Source: Bog-756 sp963725395
Lineage (GTDB): Bacteria; Actinomycetota; Acidimicrobiia; Acidimicrobiales; RAAP-2
NCBI GenBank assembly: GCA_963725395.1
Contig: CAVRYH010000012.1
Span: forward strand, 62,001 to 126,000
Direction of reading: 5' to 3'
DNA length: 64,000 nt
Positions 43,782 through 52,867 of the stretch are shown here, piece by piece. The first letter of the stretch is position 1. Each line of letters starts with the position of its first letter. The notes under the pieces are model-generated. The model made no database searches. It was not told the DNA's origin and saw only the letters and a program-made list of their open reading frames with translations. Position numbers and translations under genes: made by a program.

Positions 43782-45563
43782 TCATCGGTCGACCATCACC
43801 CCGGCTCCGACCTCGGCCGAAGCCAGATCGCCGGACTCGAGGAGCCCGACGCCCACGTCGTCGGTCACGGAGAGCTGCGTGTGCACGTACTTGCCACCCC
43901 GTAGCCACGATGCGATGGCGGCGATGAAGCTGGTGGCGGCGGCGAAGTCGAAGGCCAGGTGCAGTCCGTCCTGGAACGAGGGGGAGATCAGTTTGGGGAA
44001 GAAGCTGCGGCCGGTCAGGTAGGACGCCCGGGCCGGCCCGAGGTTGGCCAGCACGTGGCGGGGGACCTCGGTCTGGATCGGGTTGAACCCGAGGAACGCG
44101 GCGAACAGGCTGCCGATCGGAGGGAGGTGGGACAGTCTCTCGGCCTGGCCGACCGGCACGCCCTGGGCCACCAGGCCGTGGTACAGGTCGCCGGGGAGCG
44201 AGGCCGCCAGGCCCAACGTGACGATCGAGAAGAAGATCCCGATGGACAGCACCTGGGCGGAGTTCATGAACGTGGCGTTCATGCCCGCCCCCGCGCCACG
44301 CTGGTTGGGGGGCAGGCTGTTCATCACGGCCATCTGGTTGGGAGAGAAGAACATGCCCGAGAACAACGAGAAGAACAGCACGATCACCGCGAAGGGCAGA
44401 TAGCTGAAGTTCATGGGCAGTGTGTCGAGCAACAGGTAGCAGAAACCCGCACCGACCAGCCCGACCGTGGCGATCCCGCGTGCGCCGTGGCGGTCGGCGA
44501 TGATGCCCGACACCGGCCCCGAGATGAGGAACCCGATCGTCAGCGGGACCAGGTAGATCCCGGCCCACAGCGGCGTCTGGGCGAAGTTGTAGCCGTGCTG
44601 GGGCAGCCAGATACCCTGCAGCCAGATGATCAGCATGAACTGGAGACCGCCACGTCCCATGGCTGACAGGAACATGGCGAGCACCCCGGCGGTGTAGGCC
44701 CGGATGCGGAACAGGTGCAGTTGGAACATCGGATTCGGGACCTTGGTCTCGATGACCACGAACGCCACCAGGAGGACGACGCCTCCGATCACCGATCCGA
44801 GGACGAACGGACTGGTCCACCCCATGGTGTGCCCGCCGTAGGGCTGGATGCCGTACACGATGCCGACCAGCAGGGCGATGAGCCCGACGGCGAAGGTGAT
44901 GTTGCCCAGCCAGTCGATCTTGCTCTCGATCCGGACGCCGTTGTCCTTCAGCTTCAGATACGCCCAGACCGTCCCGAACAACCCGAACGGGACCGACACC
45001 AAAAAGACCAGGCGCCACTCGATCGGGGCGAGAATTCCACCGAGGATGAGGCCGAGGAACGATCCGGTCACCAGGGCGACCCCGTTGATCCCCATCGCCT
45101 TGCCCCGCTCGTCCTCGGGGAACGCATCGGTGATGATGGCGCTCGAGTTGGCGAACAGGAACGCGCCGCCGACCCCCTGGCCCACCCTCATCAGGATGAT
45201 CCAGAGTGCGCCGTCCGCGCCGGTCATCCACGTGACCGACAACAACACGGAGAAGACGGTGAAGACCGCGAAGCCGAGGTTGTACATGCGGACCCGGCCG
45301 TACATGTCACCAACACGGCCGAAGCTGACCACCAGGACCGCGGTGACCAGCAGGAACCCCATCAGGATCCACAGGAAGTACGACGTGTTACCCGGGGCCA
45401 GAGGCTGCAGGTCGATGCCCCGGAAGATGGCGGGCAGCGAAATGATCAGGATCGACGTGTTGATCGTCACCATCAGGATCCCGAGGGTGGTGTTGGAGAG
45501 CGCGATCCATTTGTAGCGGTCGCCGTGTGGCTTGGCGTCGGCCCCCGTATCGAGGAGGGTCAT
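43782..45563 (-). CDS. MFS transporter, DHA2/EmrB-QacA family
   Basis: 593 residues with 14 predicted transmembrane helices. Drug:H+ antiporter layout: FILWILMGFLLVTAVLVVSFGRVGDMYGRVRMYNLGFAVF contains motif A, and LVTGSFLGLILGGIL is motif C. It exports hydrophobic compounds, powered by proton motive force. ATG start with GGAAGGA upstream. It is divergent from the marR gene at 45663, so the regulator probably controls it. The gap carries an inverted repeat. Confidence 0.92.
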   Translation of the reverse strand: MTLLDTGADAKPHGDRYKWIALSNTTLGILMVTINTSILIISLPAIFRGIDLQPLAPGNTSYFLWILMGFLLVTAVLVVSFGRVGDMYGRVRMYNLGFAVFTVFSVLLSVTWMTGADGALWIILMRVGQGVGGAFLFANSSAIITDAFPEDERGKAMGINGVALVTGSFLGLILGGILAPIEWRLVFLVSVPFGLFGTVWAYLKLKDNGVRIESKIDWLGNITFAVGLIALLVGIVYGIQPYGGHTMGWTSPFVLGSVIGGVVLLVAFVVIETKVPNPMFQLHLFRIRAYTAGVLAMFLSAMGRGGLQFMLIIWLQGIWLPQHGYNFAQTPLWAGIYLVPLTIGFLISGPVSGIIADRHGARGIATVGLVGAGFCYLLLDTLPMNFSYLPFAVIVLFFSLFSGMFFSPNQMAVMNSLPPNQRGAGAGMNATFMNSAQVLSIGIFFSIVTLGLAASLPGDLYHGLVAQGVPVGQAERLSHLPPIGSLFAAFLGFNPIQTEVPRHVLANLGPARASYLTGRSFFPKLISPSFQDGLHLAFDFAAATSFIAAIASWLRGGKYVHTQLSVTDDVGVGLLESGDLASAEVGAGVMVDR

Positions 45564-45638
45564 CAGTTGGGTCCTTCCGAATCGCGGCTGGGATTGCGCC
45601 GGTGACGGCCTCAGCCGCTCCCGTCTTGCCGTCGGCGA

Positions 45639-45653
45639 TATCGATGTACGATA
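45639..45653. promoter_or_regulatory. candidate MarR operator
   Basis: Perfect inverted repeat TATCG-N5-CGATA in the gap between the divergent efflux pump and marR, overlapping a plus-strand -10-like TACGAT (45647-45652). Position and symmetry fit an autoregulatory MarR site. Confidence 0.5.
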
Positions 45654-45662
45654 CAGCTACTT

Positions 45663-46172
45663 ATGAAAAGTTTACCGGTACCTGTCGAGGGACCGATCGG
45701 CACGACCGACCCCATCCGCACCATCGAGCTCGAGCTGCTTACCCTCGCCCGCAATCTGGAAACGCTCGGGCGCCGGAGTTCCCTCTACCGGCAGGTCGAC
45801 CGGTCCGGCTATGTGGCCCTGCGGACCCTGGACCGGATCGGACCTGTGCCGACCACGGCGCTCGCGGAGGCCCTCGCCCTCGACGCGTCCACCGTCACCC
45901 GGCAGGTCGCCGCCCTGGAACGGAGCGGGCTCGTCGAACGCCGACCGAACCCGACGGACAGGCGATCCTCCAATCTGTCCATAACCCCCCATGGGCGGCG
46001 GGTGATGCAGGAGGTGGAGCGGGCACGGCGGAACGTGCTCGGCGAGCTGTTCGACGAGTGGAGCGAGGCTGATCGAGAGGGACTCGGAAGGGCGCTCACC
46101 CACCTGAACCTCTCTCTGGGCGACCGGGTGACCGCACTGTGTGCAGCGCCGGAGCCTGAGGGAGGACCCTAG
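45663..46172 (+). CDS. MarR family transcriptional regulator
   Basis: 169 residues, winged helix-turn-helix. PVPTTALAEALALDASTVTRQVAALERSGLVERRPNPTDRR is the DNA-binding and wing segment, with the wing arginine/aspartate pair DRR, followed by LSITPHGRRVM. ATG 45663 is behind a probable -10 rather than a ribosome binding site. It is divergent from the MFS pump; likely represses the pump and is relieved by a phenolic or hydrophobic ligand (family knowledge, ligand not known). Confidence 0.9.
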   Translation: MKSLPVPVEGPIGTTDPIRTIELELLTLARNLETLGRRSSLYRQVDRSGYVALRTLDRIGPVPTTALAEALALDASTVTRQVAALERSGLVERRPNPTDRRSSNLSITPHGRRVMQEVERARRNVLGELFDEWSEADREGLGRALTHLNLSLGDRVTALCAAPEPEGGP

Positions 46173-46214
46173 CGGTCGACCTCACCATGACCTAGCTCGT
46201 ACGATCGCTCTACA

Positions 46215-46229
46215 CTGACCATCGGTCAG
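46215..46229. promoter_or_regulatory. perfect operator-like palindrome CTGACC-ATC-GGTCAG
   Basis: Six-base arms separated by three bases, overlapping a -10-like TACACT (46211-46216), in the gap after marR and about 80 bases ahead of the zinc-ribbon gene. The arm sequence resembles TetR-type operators. No regulator is adjacent, so it may be bound by a TetR protein encoded elsewhere. Confidence 0.5.
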
Positions 46230-46309
46230 AACTCACCCCGTCCGTCAGAACCCACCGAGAGCCGCCGGGCGCCTCCTTGTGCCGTCGGCGCCGAAGGATT
46301 GTGTCCGCC

Positions 46310-46474
46310 ATGGCAGCAAAACCCCCGCCGTGCCCCGACTGTGGTTCGGGATGGCCCGATGAATACACCCACCACGACTGCCCTGTCGGCACGGAGGTGG
46401 ACGACCACCGCCACTGGGTGTGCATCGAGTGCGACCACGAGTGGATCGAGGCGGTTACCGCTCCATCGTCTTGA
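46310..46474 (+). CDS. small zinc-ribbon protein
   Basis: 54 residues with two CxxC knuckles (C8/C11 and C38/C41) plus C24, so a zinc-ribbon fold is likely. The second knuckle is followed by DHEW. Starts at ATG 46310 (AAGGA eleven bases upstream) or GTG 46301. Function is unknown; such small proteins are sometimes stress or translation factors. It is convergent with the cNMP-binding gene. The palindrome at 46215 probably governs it. Confidence 0.5.
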   Translation: MAAKPPPCPDCGSGWPDEYTHHDCPVGTEVDDHRHWVCIECDHEWIEAVTAPSS

Positions 46475-46535
46475 GCCCCGCTCGGGGCGGTCGGCGGTCG
46501 CCCGGGCACCCGCGGAGGCCGACCGGGGACATCGG

Positions 46536-46967
46536 TCAGTCGGTCTCGATGAGGTTCGGTTCGCGCTCACGTGCGGCCGCGGCGGCCAGGACCTTCTTCG
46601 AGATGGTCGGGGCAGACCCCAAGAGCCCGTTGAATTCCGACGCGCTAAGGACGAGAACTTCGGCTTCGGCGGTGACGATCACGGTTGCGTTGCGGGGACG
46701 TCGATCGAGCATCGCCATCTCGCCGAAGAAGTCGCCGGGGCCGAACGTGGCCACCTGTTCGCCGTCCACCTCGCACCGGGCCTCTCCCCGGATGAGCAGA
46801 TAGAACTCCCGACCGGGCTTGCCCTGCTCGGTGAGCACCGCTCCCTCTGCCACCTCGACCTGGGTGCCGAGATTAGCGATCGTGCGCAACTCGCTCTTCG
46901 TGCAGGTGGAGAAGAGCGGGACCGCCGAGAGCATGTCGAGCACTGCCTTGGGTACGCCGTGGGCCAT
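46536..46967 (-). CDS. cyclic-nucleotide-binding domain protein
   Basis: 143 residues, one cNMP-binding domain. Beta-barrel signature LTEQGKPGREFYLLIRGEARCEV, then the phosphate-binding cassette FGPGDFFGEMAMLDRRPRNATV, then the C-helix. There is no DNA-binding or kinase domain, so it acts alone or with a partner. ATG 46967 with GAGGAGG upstream. It lies downstream of the site-2 protease on the same strand, 83 bp apart. Confidence 0.9.
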   Translation of the reverse strand: MAHGVPKAVLDMLSAVPLFSTCTKSELRTIANLGTQVEVAEGAVLTEQGKPGREFYLLIRGEARCEVDGEQVATFGPGDFFGEMAMLDRRPRNATVIVTAEAEVLVLSASEFNGLLGSAPTISKKVLAAAAAREREPNLIETD

Positions 46968-47050
46968 TGCTGCCTCCTCGCCTGGCTCCGGGGCCGAATC
47001 TAGCGTGAACTGGAGGTCGCGCCACACCCCCGGTCGGCGCGGGCCCCGAC

Positions 47051-48202
47051 TCACCCCTGGCGGGTCGTCCGCCCTTGGGATCGGAGCATCGAGAGTTGGA
47101 CGAATCGGGCGATGTCGGTCGGCGAAACGATCCCGACCAGGCGCCCGGACCCATCGATCACCAGTGCCCGACCGTCGGGTGACGCCTGCATGCGCTGGAG
47201 GAGATCGGGGATCGGCTCACCGGGAGCCCCCACCGGAACGTCGGAGAGCGGGCACGCGGTGTCGATCAGCCGGGTCGACTGGCGGAGGTGGGCCGGTACG
47301 TGGCGGATCCGGCCCATGGTGGTCACGCCCTGGAGTTCTCCGTCCGGCCTCACCAGAGGAAAGGTGCTGAATCGGTGGTTGGTGAGCTGGTTGTCGACCA
47401 GGTCGGCGACCGTGGTGGTCGAAAGGAACGTGGTCGGGTCGTGGGTCATGATGTCCCGGACGTAGACATCCGCCAGCGATGAGCGCATGACGACGTCGTT
47501 CTTTTCGGCACGGGCCGCCGTCAGCAAGAACCACCCGAGGAACACGAACCACAGGCCGAGGATGCTCACCGTGATGAACTCGAGGATCCCGAGCGCCACC
47601 AGGAGATAGCCGAACACCTCCCCGGCGTGCGCCGCCGAGGTCGCGGCGCGGACCCGGTCGCCGCTGCGGTGCCACAGGATGGCCCGCAACACACGACCGC
47701 CGTCGAGCGGCGCGGCGGGCATCAGGTTGAACGCACCCAGGAGGAGGTTGATCCACGCCAACCACCCGAAGGCGGTGCCCACCACCCCCTCGCCGCCGCC
47801 GGCAGCGTGGAGGAGCAGGCCGAAGACGCCGAAGACCCCGGCCAGCACGAAGCTGCTGATCGGCCCGACGATGGCAACGCGGAAGTCGGCTCCGGGCGTC
47901 AGGGCCTCGCTCTCCAGCTCGGACACCCCGCCGAACAGCCACAGGGTGATACGGCGGACACCGATTCCGTTCCGCCTGGCCACGACAGCGTGCGACACCT
48001 CGTGGGCGAGCAGGGAAGCGAAGAAGAGCACCGTGGTGGCGATTCCGGCGACCCAGTAGACGAGGACGGCTTCGTGCGGGTGGTCGGCGGGCAGGACCAG
48101 ATCGGCCAATTCCCAGGCCAGAAGGAAGAAGATGGCGAGGATGCTCCAGTTGACGCCCACAGGGATGCCGGCGATTCTGCCGAGTCGAATGGTCTGGTTC
48201 AT
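47051..48202 (-). CDS. M50 site-2 protease with C-terminal CBS domains (Rip3-like)
   Basis: 383 residues. Active-site HEVSH at H67-E68-H71 and second zinc/acid motif NLMPAAPLDGGR (aspartate D167), embedded in about six membrane helices. Residues about 255-375 hold two CBS motifs (VRDIMTHDPTTF and a later RALVIDGSGRLVGIVSPTDIA), an adenosyl-ligand sensor. It cleaves membrane proteins within the bilayer, often anti-sigma factors. ATG 48202 with GAGGAACAGG upstream. Same strand as the cNMP-binding gene. Confidence 0.92.
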   Translation of the reverse strand: MNQTIRLGRIAGIPVGVNWSILAIFFLLAWELADLVLPADHPHEAVLVYWVAGIATTVLFFASLLAHEVSHAVVARRNGIGVRRITLWLFGGVSELESEALTPGADFRVAIVGPISSFVLAGVFGVFGLLLHAAGGGEGVVGTAFGWLAWINLLLGAFNLMPAAPLDGGRVLRAILWHRSGDRVRAATSAAHAGEVFGYLLVALGILEFITVSILGLWFVFLGWFLLTAARAEKNDVVMRSSLADVYVRDIMTHDPTTFLSTTTVADLVDNQLTNHRFSTFPLVRPDGELQGVTTMGRIRHVPAHLRQSTRLIDTACPLSDVPVGAPGEPIPDLLQRMQASPDGRALVIDGSGRLVGIVSPTDIARFVQLSMLRSQGRTTRQG

Positions 48203-48508
48203 GGTCCTGTTCCTCGGGCTGTGGTCGCGGCCGTCCGTGCGGTCACCCCGCAGAACCAGCATGCCCGGCGAGCCGCCGGTGCCGGTAGGGCCGAATTGCT
48301 CATCCCGCTGGCGGTGCAGTCCGCTCCACCGGTTTCGGGGGCGTCCAGGTGGACGAACCCTGGAGGGGTTCTTCGGACCTGCGGCCCCGGGATCGTCGCC
48401 GGTGCCGGCACCGGCGCCGCTGCTGGCCCGGCAAGCCGGACACGGTTCCGGGCCGGGCTGTCGAACTTCACGAAGCGGAACCGGCCGGAGCGCGTGTGGT
48501 CGGCACCC
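48203..48508. other. intergenic region, no gene recognised
   Basis: Gap of 306 bases between the site-2 protease start and the glycosyltransferase/methyltransferase stop. Frames open here look like shadows. It presumably carries the promoter of the protease gene; I see no strong repeats or RNA gene. Confidence 0.5.
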
Positions 48509-50671
48509 TCACCGCAGACGGCGGACTCTCGCCCTCAGGTCCCGGCCGGCCCTCCGCCATCCGGACGGCCGATCCGTCTTGCGCATGGCCAACAGCCCGA
48601 TGTCGACGGAGACATCGCCCCAATCCCGCACGACCTCCCGGTGGAACAGCTCGAGACCCACTGCGGCTCCCTCCTCGACGACGTTCTGAAGAGTGCCGTG
48701 CAGGGCCGGGTCCTCGACCTCTACGCCCAGGTTCCGATTCCAGAGGTCGTCCCCACCGCGTACCAGATCGATCGTGAGTACGACCAGACCGCCGGGACGG
48801 GTTCGGACGGCCATCTGGTTGAGCAACACACGTCGTTCTCCAGCGGGCACGTGCTCGATCACGCTGACCGAATACGCCCCGTGGTAGAGCGCCCCGGTCG
48901 GCACATCACTCAACTCGCCATTCCACGAGCGATGGGCCAGGCCGGCTGCTCCGTAGTCGAGGAAGTCCCACTCGTTCCAGTCGTCTGCGGGTGGCCACTC
49001 CCGTCGCCGGGGTGAGGGATCGACCGTATCGACGGTGAAACCTCGGCCGGTCAGGAAAGGGGCCAGCGGCGTGACTCCGGCGCCTACGTCGATCAGGCGG
49101 CTGCCCGGGGGGAGGTTGTCCGTGATCAAGCGGGCCACGACGGGGTACTCCCAAAGCCTCGGAGCATGATCGGGATAGAAGCGAGTGGTCTGCCACGCAT
49201 GGAAACGCAGGGCCATGAGTGCCAGCGGATCTGGATGACGGTCAACCAGTGGGGCCAGGGTGGCGTGACCGTAGTCGCGCGGGTGCCGGCCGTCGGGGGG
49301 GCGGACGACAGCAACCATGGAGATGGCGCCCCATCGCCCGATCGGGTAGATCTCGGCTTCGGGCGCCGCCCGTCGGAGGGAGACCGAGACGGGCTCATGG
49401 AAATGGTTCCTGGGTCCGTGGTGGTCGGGGGCGCTCTCGTAGCCGGCCACAACGAGGCAGCGCAGCGATGAGTGCCACAGCTGCTCGACGAGATTCCGGT
49501 ACGAGGCAGCATCCGACTGCAGGGGCAGGAGATCGAGGCAGACCGTGAGATCGGCCTCGATCGGGTGGTCGGTGATCGTGCCGAGGAAGTATTCGCCCTC
49601 GGCCCGGTTGGTCCGGGCCCGCATCAGCGCGTCGGTCGAGGAGGTGATGCCGACATACTTCTTGATGGGGAGCTCATAGGTCGATCCTCCGATGCCGCAG
49701 CCGACTTCGAGGACCGAATCGGGCTGCGCGATCGCCAGCAGCGAGGCCAGCAGGGCCCGCTGGTCGCTTCGGCGGCTGGCGTCGGCCTCCTGGTCGAGCT
49801 CGTCACGCCACAATCGGTACGACGCGTCCGGGGATGCTTCGGACCACACGGCGTCGATGGCACGGTTGGCCACCGCGATGCGCTCGTCGATCGGCTGGTT
49901 GCCGGTGGGACGAATTCTTCCTTCTTCGTCCACCTCCTGGTGGTAGTGGACGATCGCCGGCGCATCGGTTGCCGCGGGGATTCGCGTTGGGTCATGGGTC
50001 GGCGTGTTCCATCGTGCATCGAGCGGGACCGAGCCGACGCCCTCCGCGGCGAGGCCGAGCGACATCGCGACCTGGTCGATGTAGACCGACCACTGGTCCA
50101 GCAGTTCGATGCGGTCGAGGAGCCACGTGGCCCAGTGCGCCCAGGCGGTCGCCACCCTGGGTAGCAGCGGACCAGGGACCAGATAGAGGCCGCCGTTGTT
50201 GTTGCCGCCCAGGGTTCTGTCGTCCGAGCTCCACGGCAGCGACACGGTCGGGGGGACGGTGACCCCGGCCGAGGTGAAAATCTCGACCAGGACATCAAGC
50301 GGTGGCACTGGCGCGTCCACCGGCTTGCCGGCGATGGCGTCCGCGGGCAAAGCCAACTGCCGGGGATCCTCGAGGATGCCGAGGTCGGTGTCGCAGAGCG
50401 CGACCGTCCCGTCGACACGGTCCTCGGCAAGCCTTAGGGCCCCGGCGATCTTGTTGCAGTGCGGGGACCGGGCGTCGAAGCGATCAACCGGTCGCACCGT
50501 GACGCCCTGGACTCTGAGGTAGTCGAGGACGTCGGACGTATCCGACCCGACCACGTGCACGATGAGATCAGAAGGGTCGACTCCGGCTGCCACCGTGAGA
50601 CAGGAGAACCAGCGGAGCGCATCGAGATGGAAGCGGGGATGCTCGTCGACCACACAGGACAGGGGGCTCAT
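48509..50671 (-). CDS. three-domain protein: glycosyltransferase-like plus two SAM-methyltransferase domains
   Basis: 720 residues. Residues 1-~250 resemble a GT-A-fold nucleotide-sugar transferase, with a DxD-like DTD at 94-96 and GGNNNGGLYLV. Residues ~319-430 hold a methyltransferase opening (VLEVGCGIGGS) and ~526-690 a second one (LIDVGAGVTPLAPF then VDPSP and SVIEHVPAGERR). No signal peptide is visible. Start ATG 50671 has GAGGAC about 12 bases upstream. The downstream order within a cell-envelope glycan region suggests sugar transfer and methylation on one chain. Reaction partners are unknown. Confidence 0.72.
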   Translation of the reverse strand: MSPLSCVVDEHPRFHLDALRWFSCLTVAAGVDPSDLIVHVVGSDTSDVLDYLRVQGVTVRPVDRFDARSPHCNKIAGALRLAEDRVDGTVALCDTDLGILEDPRQLALPADAIAGKPVDAPVPPLDVLVEIFTSAGVTVPPTVSLPWSSDDRTLGGNNNGGLYLVPGPLLPRVATAWAHWATWLLDRIELLDQWSVYIDQVAMSLGLAAEGVGSVPLDARWNTPTHDPTRIPAATDAPAIVHYHQEVDEEGRIRPTGNQPIDERIAVANRAIDAVWSEASPDASYRLWRDELDQEADASRRSDQRALLASLLAIAQPDSVLEVGCGIGGSTYELPIKKYVGITSSTDALMRARTNRAEGEYFLGTITDHPIEADLTVCLDLLPLQSDAASYRNLVEQLWHSSLRCLVVAGYESAPDHHGPRNHFHEPVSVSLRRAAPEAEIYPIGRWGAISMVAVVRPPDGRHPRDYGHATLAPLVDRHPDPLALMALRFHAWQTTRFYPDHAPRLWEYPVVARLITDNLPPGSRLIDVGAGVTPLAPFLTGRGFTVDTVDPSPRRREWPPADDWNEWDFLDYGAAGLAHRSWNGELSDVPTGALYHGAYSVSVIEHVPAGERRVLLNQMAVRTRPGGLVVLTIDLVRGGDDLWNRNLGVEVEDPALHGTLQNVVEEGAAVGLELFHREVVRDWGDVSVDIGLLAMRKTDRPSGWRRAGRDLRARVRRLR

Positions 50672-50715
50672 TGGCGGGCGTCGGTCCTCGCGCGGCCCGG
50701 CTCGCACAGCATCGA

Positions 50716-51525
50716 TCAACGGTTGTGGAGCAGGCTGCGGCAGAGCGCCATGTTGCTCCCGGGCGGACGGGGCAGTTCGGCCACCGTGACGACCGGGAGC
50801 CCGGATCCGGTTCCGGACGAGGCGGGCGTCGTCTTCACGACGGCCGGGCCGTCCCCGGCGAGGTAGTGGTTGATCATGATCTCCCCCTCGTACCAGATCG
50901 CGACGATCGATTTGAGGTTGGGATCGGTCGTCACGGTGATCTGCAGTTGTTCGTGCAGCAGATTGGGCGTGACGGGGAAACGCCATCCGGTCGCCAGCGG
51001 CCAGGGGATCGACGTCCCGGAATCGACGATGTCAATGCGGGCGTATCCGGGGCCGTCCCGTTCGAGCACGAGCGTGCTGGGCCCGTAGGTCATCAAGGGG
51101 ACCGGCTCCGTCAAAGAGTTCACCGGCTGGTTGAACGTGAACCCGATGACGTGGGTGAACGACGGGCTCTGCTCGACGGGCATCCAGGTGTAGTGCTCGA
51201 GCTGCTGGCCGGGCACGTCCACCATGCTGTTGCCCGTCGACATGTACAGGCCCGAGCAGGTGTCGGTGGCGAAGAGCTGGCCCGCCGGCGCCCAGTACGG
51301 CAGTGTCGAACCGACGTGCACACTGCCGGCCAGCGACTCGACGCTGAGTGTCCGTTGCGCGGTCACGTACCGCACATCCTGTGTCGTCGTCCACTGGGCC
51401 ACCGGAAAGGCCGCGATAGCCACGTTCGCCGCAATGCAGTAGGCGGCCACGACGACCACCAGTCCCAAGCGCGCGACCCCTGGTCTTGCGAGATCTAGCT
51501 GTGAGTCGACGCCACACATCGACAA
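50716..51525 (-). CDS. C-terminal part of frameshifted multi-membrane protein
   Basis: 269 residues. It begins with one hydrophobic helix (LGLVVVVAAYCIAANVAIAAF) and then a secreted-type beta-rich domain of about 230 residues. This helix-plus-exodomain looks like the continuation of the membrane protein at 51032-52867, whose own frame decays into Arg/Gly-rich nonsense at the same place. Reading on requires a one-base skip around 51490-51515. It may be translated from ATG 51525 as a separate product, but the join suggests a single original gene, or a sequence error. Confidence 0.6.
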   Translation of the reverse strand: MSMCGVDSQLDLARPGVARLGLVVVVAAYCIAANVAIAAFPVAQWTTTQDVRYVTAQRTLSVESLAGSVHVGSTLPYWAPAGQLFATDTCSGLYMSTGNSMVDVPGQQLEHYTWMPVEQSPSFTHVIGFTFNQPVNSLTEPVPLMTYGPSTLVLERDGPGYARIDIVDSGTSIPWPLATGWRFPVTPNLLHEQLQITVTTDPNLKSIVAIWYEGEIMINHYLAGDGPAVVKTTPASSGTGSGLPVVTVAELPRPPGSNMALCRSLLHNR

Positions 51526-52867
51526 GACCTACGCCACTGGCAATGATGAAGAACGGCATCAGGTCGGCGATGTACCGCTCGGAGATGTACCCCCACAGCA
51601 GGACCCCGCCGGAACCGGCGGCGGCCCCGAGAAGGGCGAAGCGGACAAGGCGGAGCTGACCCAGTGCACGCGGTCGGAACGTGGTGATGGTGCCCCAGCA
51701 GCCGAGGAGGAACAGCAGGGGCGTCGTGGCGGTGAAACTCGCGGTCGGGTAGGTCTGGTCGAGCACCACACCGCCGAGCCACGCAGCGGGGGCCCCGGGC
51801 GGGGTGACGAAGGGGAAGAGACCGCTCACGCGGATCCCGAAAGGCTGGAGATAGGCCCACAGGGTGCTCGGAAGGAAGGCGAAGCTGAAGGCCTTGCCGC
51901 CGTTGGCAGCCAGGAAGTAGCGACGATGGGCGTTGACGGTGGCCCAGATCTGTTCGGCCATGGGCAGGCCCACCGGCAGCCCGAACTTGGCGTAGGTGAC
52001 GAGGCAGCTGACCAGGAAGGGCACGATACCAGCCGCCAGAACGGGCCACGCCCAGCGGCGGTTCGTGTCCCGGCCTCGGCCTAGAGCGAACCAGCCGGCG
52101 ACGAGGATGGCCGTGATCGTGCACGCGTAGCCGGTCGGAGCCCTGTCGAGGTTGGCGCAGAGGATGAGCACACCACTGGCGATGACCCCGCCCCGCGTCG
52201 GTCGTTCGAGCACGCCGAGCAGCGCAAAGAGGCTGCCGACGGTGAGGGGAACGCTCCAGGCGAAGTCCTCGTTGTAGACGAAGGGGGTGGCGGCCAGGAA
52301 GATGATGACCGAGCCCCCCATGATGGTCGCCATCAGCGCCCCGAATGCGGTCGCCTCAGACCGTCCAACCACGGCGTCGCCTCGCATGAGGATGCGGACT
52401 CTCCAGAGCATCAACGAGCTGAACAGGGCGGTGAGCAACCAGGCCAGCAGAATCGACGGGGCTGTCATCTTCCCGTCCAGGCTGCTGGTGACCAGGAGGA
52501 ACGGCATGCGGATGATCGAGGGGAACAGGCCGAAGTAGGTGTAGTCGCGGCCATCGTGGACGAATGCCTCGATGCCCATTTTTCCGTTCGGGAGATAGAG
52601 ATGGCCGTGGAAGATGGCACGAGCCTGGAGATCGTAGAAGTTGTCGTAGGGGACGCCCCGCAGGGGACTGACCGATCCGGACCAGAGGTCCCAGAGCAAC
52701 CAGAGCAGGGGGGGGACAACGATGGCCGTGCCCACCAGCACGGCGATGGTGAACCGCCGCCGGCCCTGTTCGGCCGGAGAACGGGAGTCGACTCGGCCGC
52801 GGTCGAGGCTGACGGCGTCTTCGGCCAGGGGGTCGGGCTCCCTGGTGATCGTGACAGTGTCGACCAC
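51032..52867 (-). CDS. polytopic membrane protein (GT-C-type glycosyltransferase-like), frameshifted
   Basis: About 611 residues open, but only the first ~455 look real. The N-terminus is cytoplasmic; then about 10-11 membrane helices. The segment YDNFYDLQARAIFHGHLYLP, followed by the EAFVHDGRDYTYFGLFPSIIRMP region, is typical of actinobacterial GT-C-like membrane proteins with a periplasmic loop 1. Beyond VGLVDVWRRLTARSRK the frame becomes arginine-rich. The natural C-terminus lies in another frame (50716-51525). GTG 52867 overlaps the stop of the 2OG oxygenase gene (TAGTG). Likely role: lipid-linked sugar transfer to the cell wall. Confidence 0.7.
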   Translation of the reverse strand: MVDTVTITREPDPLAEDAVSLDRGRVDSRSPAEQGRRRFTIAVLVGTAIVVPPLLWLLWDLWSGSVSPLRGVPYDNFYDLQARAIFHGHLYLPNGKMGIEAFVHDGRDYTYFGLFPSIIRMPFLLVTSSLDGKMTAPSILLAWLLTALFSSLMLWRVRILMRGDAVVGRSEATAFGALMATIMGGSVIIFLAATPFVYNEDFAWSVPLTVGSLFALLGVLERPTRGGVIASGVLILCANLDRAPTGYACTITAILVAGWFALGRGRDTNRRWAWPVLAAGIVPFLVSCLVTYAKFGLPVGLPMAEQIWATVNAHRRYFLAANGGKAFSFAFLPSTLWAYLQPFGIRVSGLFPFVTPPGAPAAWLGGVVLDQTYPTASFTATTPLLFLLGCWGTITTFRPRALGQLRLVRFALLGAAAGSGGVLLWGYISERYIADLMPFFIIASGVGLVDVWRRLTARSRKTRGRALGTGGRRGRLLHCGERGYRGLSGGPVDDDTGCAVRDRATDTQRRVAGRQCARRFDTAVLGAGGPALRHRHLLGPVHVDGQQHGGRARPAARALHLDARRAEPVVHPRHRVHVQPAGELFDGAGPLDDLRAQHARARTGRPRIRPH

